Part shown: positions 34,364 through 39,253 of the stretch, one piece after another
How the letters are laid out: every line of letters begins with the position of its first letter
Position numbering within the stretch: the stretch's first letter is position 1
DNA from: an uncultured Proteiniphilum sp.
Lineage (GTDB): Bacteria > Bacteroidota > Bacteroidia > Bacteroidales > Dysgonomonadaceae
Direction of reading: 5' to 3'
Assembly (NCBI GenBank): GCA_927407015.1
Contig: CAKMJT010000030.1
Span: forward strand, 1-39,253
DNA: 39,253 nucleotides
The notes under the pieces: model-generated
Seen by the model: the letters and a program-made list of their open reading frames with translations, nothing else
What the model was told of the DNA's origin: nothing
The model's database searches: none
Program-made: the position numbers and the translations under genes

Positions 34364-36697
34364 TTAGTTTAGGCTGATCTCATCGACAAAGATGAAAGCC
34401 CTGTTGCCTTTGCCGGGATGCCATGCGGGCATCACCGATGACTTCACGGTGATCTTAAAGTAACGGGCTGTTACCGGTTCGAAAGTGAGCGGGTGCACAG
34501 AGATATCAGACCAGTGCTCCTTCCTCTCATCGGTGATGGTATCGCCGGCGACCGGGGTGAATGACTGATTATCTGCAGACGATTCAATGATGATCTCCGA
34601 TGCATCAAAGATCCAGTCACCGGTGACCACTGCATTGCGGACTGTGGCAGAGGTTATCTCGGTGGGTTGCAGCAGATCAATCACCGCTACCAGGTCTTCA
34701 CCCTGAAAACCGATCCATCTGCCGGTGCGGTAGTTGGTGTTTTTTCCGTGTAAACCGTCCACAAGCAGGGCGGCGCCGGAGTAGGCATAGCTGGGAGCAG
34801 GCAAGGTTAGCAGTTCTGTGGGGAGATAGCTCGACTTGCTGGTTTCTATCTTTTCGCTGAACACCTTGCTCTTTCGTCCCCGGCGGATGGCAACCGCTTT
34901 CAGTTCGAAGCTCTCCCGAATGGTGAACCTGCCTTCATATTTGACCGATGATTCCGTAGGTTCTGTCCCATCGATCGTATAATAAACCGGCGCATTGTCG
35001 ATGGTGCTGAAGGTCACATCCAGCGCATTGGTGTCGAAATTGGGGGTTAATTCGGCATTCAAGTCAAACACATGTGTGGCGTAGTTGTAACCCAGCTGAT
35101 CGTACAATGCCAGCAATCGCGGCAGTCGCGTGAGAAACTGATCATAATTTTTCTTCCCTGACTGCATCCACAGTACTTCACTCATCGCGGCCAGCCGCGG
35201 CAGGGTCATATATTCCACATGTTCCTGCTCCCGGATATACTCCGTCCAGAGGTTGGCCTGTGCTCCCAGGATATGCGCTCTCTGTGCCTCCGTCAGTGTC
35301 TCAGGTACCGGTTCAAAACTATACACCTGTTCCAGGGGCAGGTAGCCACCGATGCCAAATGGCTCGTCATCGGTGTTCTGGGATTGGTAATAATCAAAAT
35401 AGCTATAGGTGGTGGGTGTCATGATCACATCGTGACCCATCTGTGCAGCCTGTATACCGCCCTGCATGCCGCGCCACGACATCACCGTGGCGTTGGGCGC
35501 CAGTTCTCCTTCCAGTATCTCATCCCAGCCGATGATGCTGCGACCGTGACCGTTCAGGAACTTCTCCATGCGGGCCGTCACATAACTCTGCAGGTAGTGT
35601 TCAGCGGTATGCCCGTCGTGATCGGTCAGCCCCAGCTCCCTGATGCGTGCCTGGCAATGCGGGCACTCTTCCCAGCGTGTCTTGGGTGACTCGTCACCAC
35701 CTATATGGATATACTTCGAGGGGAAGAGTTCCATCACTTCTGTCAGTACGGCTTCCAGAAAGATAAAGGTGGAGTCTTTCCCGGGACAGAGCACATCATC
35801 GAACACGCCCCATTCCCTGGATACTTCGTAGGGCCCTCCGGTGCATCCCAGCCCGGGATAAGCTGTCAAAGCAGCAAGCATATGTCCCGGCAGGTCCACC
35901 TCGGGAATAACGGTGATATACCGGTCGGCAGCATAGGCGACGATCTCCTCCAGTTCTCTTTTTGTATAGAATCCGCCATGCGGCTTGCCGTCATACTCCC
36001 CCGTATTGCGGCCAATCACCGTCTCTCTGCGCATCGATCCCATCTCCGTGAGCTTTGGATAGGAGTCTATTTCGATTCTCCATCCCTGGTCATCGGTCAG
36101 ATGCCAGTGAAAGCGGTTGATATGGTGCAATGCCAGCAGGTCGATGTATTTCTTCACAAACGACACCGGCTGAAAATGACGTGCCACATCAAGCATCATC
36201 CCCCTGTAGTCGAAACGGGGTGCATCATTGATGGTTACCGGTGTAAATGATACCGATTGATAGTCTCCTGCAGGGATTGATTTCCGCAATGTCTGCATAC
36301 CATAGAACACTGCTGCTTCGGAAGCACCCTCAATATGGATACGCTTGTCGGTGACCCTAATTTGGTATGCCTCCTGATTTTCATGCTGTAGTCCCGTCGC
36401 CAGGACAATGGCATCCTGTTCGGGAGTAATGGTCGTCACGGCCGGCCTTATTCCGGTCGACAGCTCCAGGTACTCTGCAAGAAATTCGGCATTGCGCTGC
36501 ATCTTTTCGTTTCCCCCGGGGAAGATAATTTGTGTTGATCCGGAGAGCATGAAGGATGCTCCTTCGCTGGCGACAATCTGGTCAGGCAGGGGCACCACCC
36601 GAAAGTCGGCTTCAGCTGACCCGTTGCCACCCGCGCCGCATGATTCAAGCAATAATGAGAATGCAGCCATTAGTTGTAGTCTAATGATTATCTTCAT
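34364..36697 (-). CDS. Beta-N-acetylhexosaminidase (GH20) lipoprotein with C-terminal discoidin-like domain
   Basis: The 777-residue protein starts with a lipoprotein signal (LLLESC, Cys20). It then has the GH20b domain (about 30-155), and the GH20 barrel with FHWHLTDDQGWRIEI, IPEVDLPGHM and the catalytic pair D335-E336 in HIGGDE. A beta-sandwich follows (about 555-620, TIDGTEPTESSVKY) and then a discoidin/F5-8C-like domain (about 640-777). It removes terminal N-acetylglucosamine or N-acetylgalactosamine from glycans. A broken cutC lies 24 bp upstream on the same strand. No SusC/SusD pair is near, so it is not in a typical polysaccharide utilisation locus. Confidence 0.93.
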   Translation of the reverse strand: MKIIIRLQLMAAFSLLLESCGAGGNGSAEADFRVVPLPDQIVASEGASFMLSGSTQIIFPGGNEKMQRNAEFLAEYLELSTGIRPAVTTITPEQDAIVLATGLQHENQEAYQIRVTDKRIHIEGASEAAVFYGMQTLRKSIPAGDYQSVSFTPVTINDAPRFDYRGMMLDVARHFQPVSFVKKYIDLLALHHINRFHWHLTDDQGWRIEIDSYPKLTEMGSMRRETVIGRNTGEYDGKPHGGFYTKRELEEIVAYAADRYITVIPEVDLPGHMLAALTAYPGLGCTGGPYEVSREWGVFDDVLCPGKDSTFIFLEAVLTEVMELFPSKYIHIGGDESPKTRWEECPHCQARIRELGLTDHDGHTAEHYLQSYVTARMEKFLNGHGRSIIGWDEILEGELAPNATVMSWRGMQGGIQAAQMGHDVIMTPTTYSYFDYYQSQNTDDEPFGIGGYLPLEQVYSFEPVPETLTEAQRAHILGAQANLWTEYIREQEHVEYMTLPRLAAMSEVLWMQSGKKNYDQFLTRLPRLLALYDQLGYNYATHVFDLNAELTPNFDTNALDVTFSTIDNAPVYYTIDGTEPTESSVKYEGRFTIRESFELKAVAIRRGRKSKVFSEKIETSKSSYLPTELLTLPAPSYAYSGAALLVDGLHGKNTNYRTGRWIGFQGEDLVAVIDLLQPTEITSATVRNAVVTGDWIFDASEIIIESSADNQSFTPVAGDTITDERKEHWSDISVHPLTFEPVTARYFKITVKSSVMPAWHPGKGNRAFIFVDEISLN

Positions 36698-36721
36698 GTT
36701 TATTCGGTTTTTGTAAATTAA

Positions 36722-37220
36722 TTATTTAGATATTTTTCCCAGTTCTTCGGCAATCAGCCGTATTCTGTCGATGTTGGTCATCTGTTGGGTGTACTCATCG
36801 ATCATGATCACGTCGCCCCCCATTTTCAGGCCGGGAGTGCGGTAGATCATACCGCTCTCTGTTGATTTACGTGCGGAGAGATGAAACTCTCTGGCGTAAG
36901 GCAGCCAATGACCACACCATCGGCTCCCAGTTTCCCGGCTATCTCAATATCTTTTAGCATAATCTGTTGTTCCAGGGCGGAGTAGTGGAAATCGCCCCCC
37001 GTGGCCGGATAATCACGTTGAGCTTTATTTGCAGCAATCCGCGCGCCATAGCGATATCACCGTAGGATGGGGTAGTGCCTCCCTCGGGTATGGCGGCACA
37101 AAGCTCCACCCGGTAGGCGCCTCCTTTTTGTGCCTCGAGGCAGGTGGTCACCGGGTTGGCACAAATCTCGATTTTATCGTCGTTCTTCATCCAGGATGAT
37201 ATATTACCGGTATCCGGCAT
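36722..37220 (-). pseudogene. cutC: Remnant of cutC (copper homeostasis protein family)
   Basis: The first 75 codons match the CutC start (KIEICANPVTTCLEAQKGGA, then ELCAAIPEGGTTPSYGDIAM, VIIRPRG). The frame then breaks in a run of six G (minus strand, at 36995-37000) where seven would restore GGDFHYSALEQQIMLKDIEI and GADGVVIGCLTPE. There, near 36890-36905, the sequence jumps to the CutC C-terminus (AREFHLSARKSTESGMIYRT, PGLKMGGDVI) in another frame. About 95-100 residues of the barrel are missing. Frameshift and deletion are independent damage, so the gene is dead. The start could also be Met11 (37190). It was probably cotranscribed with the GH20 gene. Confidence 0.88.
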
Positions 37221-37249
37221 TCATTTAAATTATGAAGTAAATGAAGATA

Positions 37250-37257
37250 CAAATGTA
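37250..37257 (-). promoter_or_regulatory. Candidate -7 element for the cutC remnant and GH20
   Basis: CAAATGTA reads TACATTTG on the minus strand, a match to TAnnTTTG; no -33 TTTG. If it still works it would transcribe the cutC remnant and then the hexosaminidase. Confidence 0.4.
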
Positions 37258-37275
37258 ATAAACTGAAAGAATAAA

Positions 37276-38406
37276 TTAAAAATTTTCGTTGATCCAGATG
37301 GCAAGAAAACGGTCGTAAACCCGGTATGCATCTTTTTCGAGCGTGACGAAGTCTTTATCGAGTAATCCTTTCAGTGCAGCCTGCACAGAACTTGAAGATG
37401 TGAGGCTGTTTTTCCTGACGAAAGCTGCCGAAGTAATCGCTTTGGCGTTCCCTTCTCTGGCGATGGCAATCAACAGTTCCTTTTGCTTTGCAGGCAGCCG
37501 GAAGATCGTTTCGGAGAAAGCATATTTGTAGGATTGCACATTGCTTTCAATGGCTTCACGCACCATTTGTTTTGTCGCTTTACCCTCCGGAGTCGTCATG
37601 GCGTACAGGGTATTCAATATTTTTTGCAGATACCATGTGATGCCGTCGAATTGGCGATACACTATTTCTACGATCTCCGGCGAGATGAGCTTCTTGTTTT
37701 CCCTGAAATGAAGTAAGGCAAACTGAATATATTGCTCCATTGGGATACTTTCCAGATGCTGTATCGATACACTTTGATAAAAAGGCCGGGTAGCGCTGGT
37801 GAACATTTTATCCATGATATGACGCTGACTCCCTGCGAAGATAAACCGGGCATTCTGACATCGTTGTATATGGGTACGCAGCAATGCTTCCACATTTTTT
37901 TCGGGATAATGACTGATCTGTTGAAATTCATCGATCGCCACCAGACAGGGTTTCCCCGCATTGTTCAGATACCGGAAAATCTCATCCAGCGTAGTCTCAA
38001 CCGATTGGATCTCGCCCAGCTTCAGATTGAAAGAAGGTACCCCCATCGGGTTGAATGAAATGCCGGTCTGCAGCGATTTCACGGTGGACCAGAAAGTTTC
38101 GATTGCCTTTTTGTCGAAGGGTTTCAGCCGTTCCACGATCTCCTTGCTCAATATAAAGACAAAATCGCGCAGCGATCCGGTGGAATAGATGTCAATAAAG
38201 AAGGTGAGATAATCTTTCTGTACCTCTTTTTTTTGAAAAGAGTGTGTGATCAGACCGGTTTTCCCCATCCTGCGCGACGAGATCAGCGCGATATCATTTC
38301 CATTGGCGATATTCTCTATGAGCTGCCGGGTCTCCTCTTCACGGTCACAAAAATATTGTGGTGATAAATAACCGGTTGTGATAAAAGGATTGACAATCTT
38401 CTTCAT
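37276..38406 (-). CDS. AAA-type ATPase (archaeal-type ATPase_2 family)
   Basis: The 376-residue protein has a Walker A SSRRMGKT (43-50), in which the usual Gly-rich loop is Arg-rich as typical for the PF01637-like group. It has Walker B CLVAIDEFQQI (D159, E160), a sensor region FIFAGSQRHIM (about 188-197), and a C-terminal winged-helix-like part (ALKGLLDKDFVTLEKDAYRV). Such stand-alone STAND/AAA proteins are common in Bacteroidetes and their role is mostly unknown. No partner gene is adjacent. It lies on the minus strand, 55 bp before the cutC remnant, with no clear promoter in 38407-38540. Confidence 0.8.
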   Translation of the reverse strand: MKKIVNPFITTGYLSPQYFCDREEETRQLIENIANGNDIALISSRRMGKTGLITHSFQKKEVQKDYLTFFIDIYSTGSLRDFVFILSKEIVERLKPFDKKAIETFWSTVKSLQTGISFNPMGVPSFNLKLGEIQSVETTLDEIFRYLNNAGKPCLVAIDEFQQISHYPEKNVEALLRTHIQRCQNARFIFAGSQRHIMDKMFTSATRPFYQSVSIQHLESIPMEQYIQFALLHFRENKKLISPEIVEIVYRQFDGITWYLQKILNTLYAMTTPEGKATKQMVREAIESNVQSYKYAFSETIFRLPAKQKELLIAIAREGNAKAITSAAFVRKNSLTSSSSVQAALKGLLDKDFVTLEKDAYRVYDRFLAIWINENF

Positions 38407-38613
38407 CTCGAAATTGTTTTGCGTGCATTAATTACGTAAAGATAATAATTATAAAATAATAATGCAAAATACAGGGACAAATTAAAGTAAGTATCATACA
38501 CCCAAAGTACCCTTGAAAGCCATTTTTCGGGAATAGTTAAATTGAATGATTCTAAATTTTTTAAAATCGTTAAGATTTTATGCTTTTGCAGAATAATTTG
38601 CCAGAACCGTATT

Positions 38614-38621
38614 TACATTTG
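38614..38621 (+). promoter_or_regulatory. Candidate -7 element of the DUF2231 gene
   Basis: TACATTTG fits TAnnTTTG, 42 bp before the ATG. TTTG copies at 38585 and 38597 are at the wrong spacing for a -33 element. Confidence 0.4.
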
Positions 38622-38663
38622 TATCGATTTAAAAGAGAAAAAGTTTAATTCAAATCATTGCCT

Positions 38664-39095
38664 ATGTTTACACTATCGCATGTGCATCCTATGCTGGTGC
38701 ATTTTCCCATCGCCTTGGTCGCTGCCGGCTTTTTGCTGGAACTCATTTATTTGTTTCGCAAAAAAGAGGTGTGCCTTACCAAAGCCGGTTATTATCTGCT
38801 GATACTTGGAGCTTTGGCTGCCGTAATCACTTGGTTATCGGGTATCTTATTTACTGCCGAAATGGAAGGATCCGCCGGTCAGGTACGCGAAACACATGAG
38901 GTGATGGCATTCATTACCGTTGTTTTGCTGATCATCACCGCCGCAATCCGGATTTTTGTTGTCGTTAAAAAGAAAGATGATGATAAAACGCTCAAAAACA
39001 TTGCTTTTATTATCTACGCTTTGGCAACCATCAGCGTATTTATCACCGGATATTTCGGAGGAACGCTTGTCTATGAATATATGATGCCACTTTAA
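38664..39095 (+). CDS. DUF2231 family membrane protein
   Basis: The ATG at 38664 gives 143 residues; an upstream in-frame TTG (38658) adds two residues and is less likely. The N-terminal HPMLVHFPIALVAAGFLLEL is the DUF2231 signature, with conserved His residues that may bind a cofactor such as haem in related proteins. There are about four membrane helices (about 8-28, 38-58, 75-95, 108-130), with a conserved HEVMAF in the third. Function not known. It is alone on the plus strand. Confidence 0.85.
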   Translation: MFTLSHVHPMLVHFPIALVAAGFLLELIYLFRKKEVCLTKAGYYLLILGALAAVITWLSGILFTAEMEGSAGQVRETHEVMAFITVVLLIITAAIRIFVVVKKKDDDKTLKNIAFIIYALATISVFITGYFGGTLVYEYMMPL

Positions 39096-39253
39096 TGTTT
39101 AAATAGTCTTTGCAAGAAAACGCCAACTACTGCGTTATTCTCGTTTTTGAAGCAGTCATTTACGAATAGTAAACTCCTTAGCTTCAAAAACTTCGAAAGC
39201 CTTGTATTTGACGCTTTCTTATCAAAGACTGAAAATAACTTAGTTTTCTTTCA
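39096..39253. other. Right-edge intergenic sequence, no supported gene
   Basis: The last 158 bp hold no gene I can support. A 52-codon minus frame (39092-39250) is open, ending in NAVVGVFLQRLFKH, but has no clear start and overlaps the DUF2231 stop. I see no terminator hairpin after DUF2231. Confidence 0.3.

Noticed and set aside
36954..37220. Treating the 88-codon frame as an intact small protein
   Set aside because: It is the CutC N-terminus, and the rest of CutC continues in shifted frames downstream.

Overview
The window looks like a chromosomal piece from a member of the Bacteroidales, probably near Dysgonomonadaceae/Porphyromonadaceae (Proteiniphilum- or Petrimonas-like). This is inferred from gene content, not from a search. 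Supporting signs are: promoters of the Bacteroidetes type (TAnnTTTG at -7, seen ahead of many genes on both strands); a 374-residue DnaN followed by an epsilon-like exonuclease; a Rho with a long disordered Pro/Glu/Lys/Gln-rich insert; an etfB-etfA-acyl-CoA dehydrogenase operon; many lipoproteins; and a GH20 hexosaminidase with a discoidin-like tail.

Layout. 1-3.1 kb: the end of an unknown gene, a 7-bp-phased repeat array, then dnaN-exonuclease-truA (+). 3.2-6.6 kb: rho and a DUF6340-like lipoprotein (-). 7-10.7 kb: etfB, etfA and an acyl-CoA dehydrogenase (+). 10.7-12.6 kb: an exported protein (-) and an ECF sigma factor (+). 12.7-15.2 kb: an AT-rich, decayed island with an IS4-family element whose transposase has an in-frame stop, a membrane-protein gene whose 3' end runs into the IS, and a lipoprotein gene broken by frameshifts. 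15.2-16.68 kb: about 1.5 kb without a convincing gene. It holds a very good leftward promoter, a hairpin set that could switch, and four DnaA-box-like motifs spaced exactly 11 bp apart. 16.7-23.5 kb: a leftward cluster of aminotransferase, LolC/E-like permease, sbcD and sbcC. 23.8-25.9 kb: a GH16-like lipoprotein lacking the usual nucleophile (+) and queC-queF (-). 26.0-33.1 kb: a phosphate regulon, pstS-pstC-pstA-pstB-phoU followed by a PhoB/PhoR-like two-component pair (+), with 11-bp PHO-box-like repeats in front of pstS. 33.4-39.1 kb: nfo (+), a GH20 hexosaminidase with a broken cutC upstream (-), an AAA ATPase (-) and a DUF2231 membrane protein (+).

How the genes work together. The Pst transporter, PhoU and the two-component system form one phosphate sensing and uptake unit. 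EtfAB takes electrons from the acyl-CoA dehydrogenase next to it. SbcCD is a DNA end-processing nuclease, and Nfo repairs abasic sites. QueC and QueF carry out the last steps to preQ1.

The least explained part is the gene-free 15.2-16.68 kb stretch. Its promoter, alternative hairpins and DnaA-like array suggest a non-coding RNA or leader, and possibly a replication origin or DnaA-controlled site. Other unexplained signals are heptad repeat arrays, two of which start exactly at a stop codon. No tRNA, rRNA or CRISPR array was seen.
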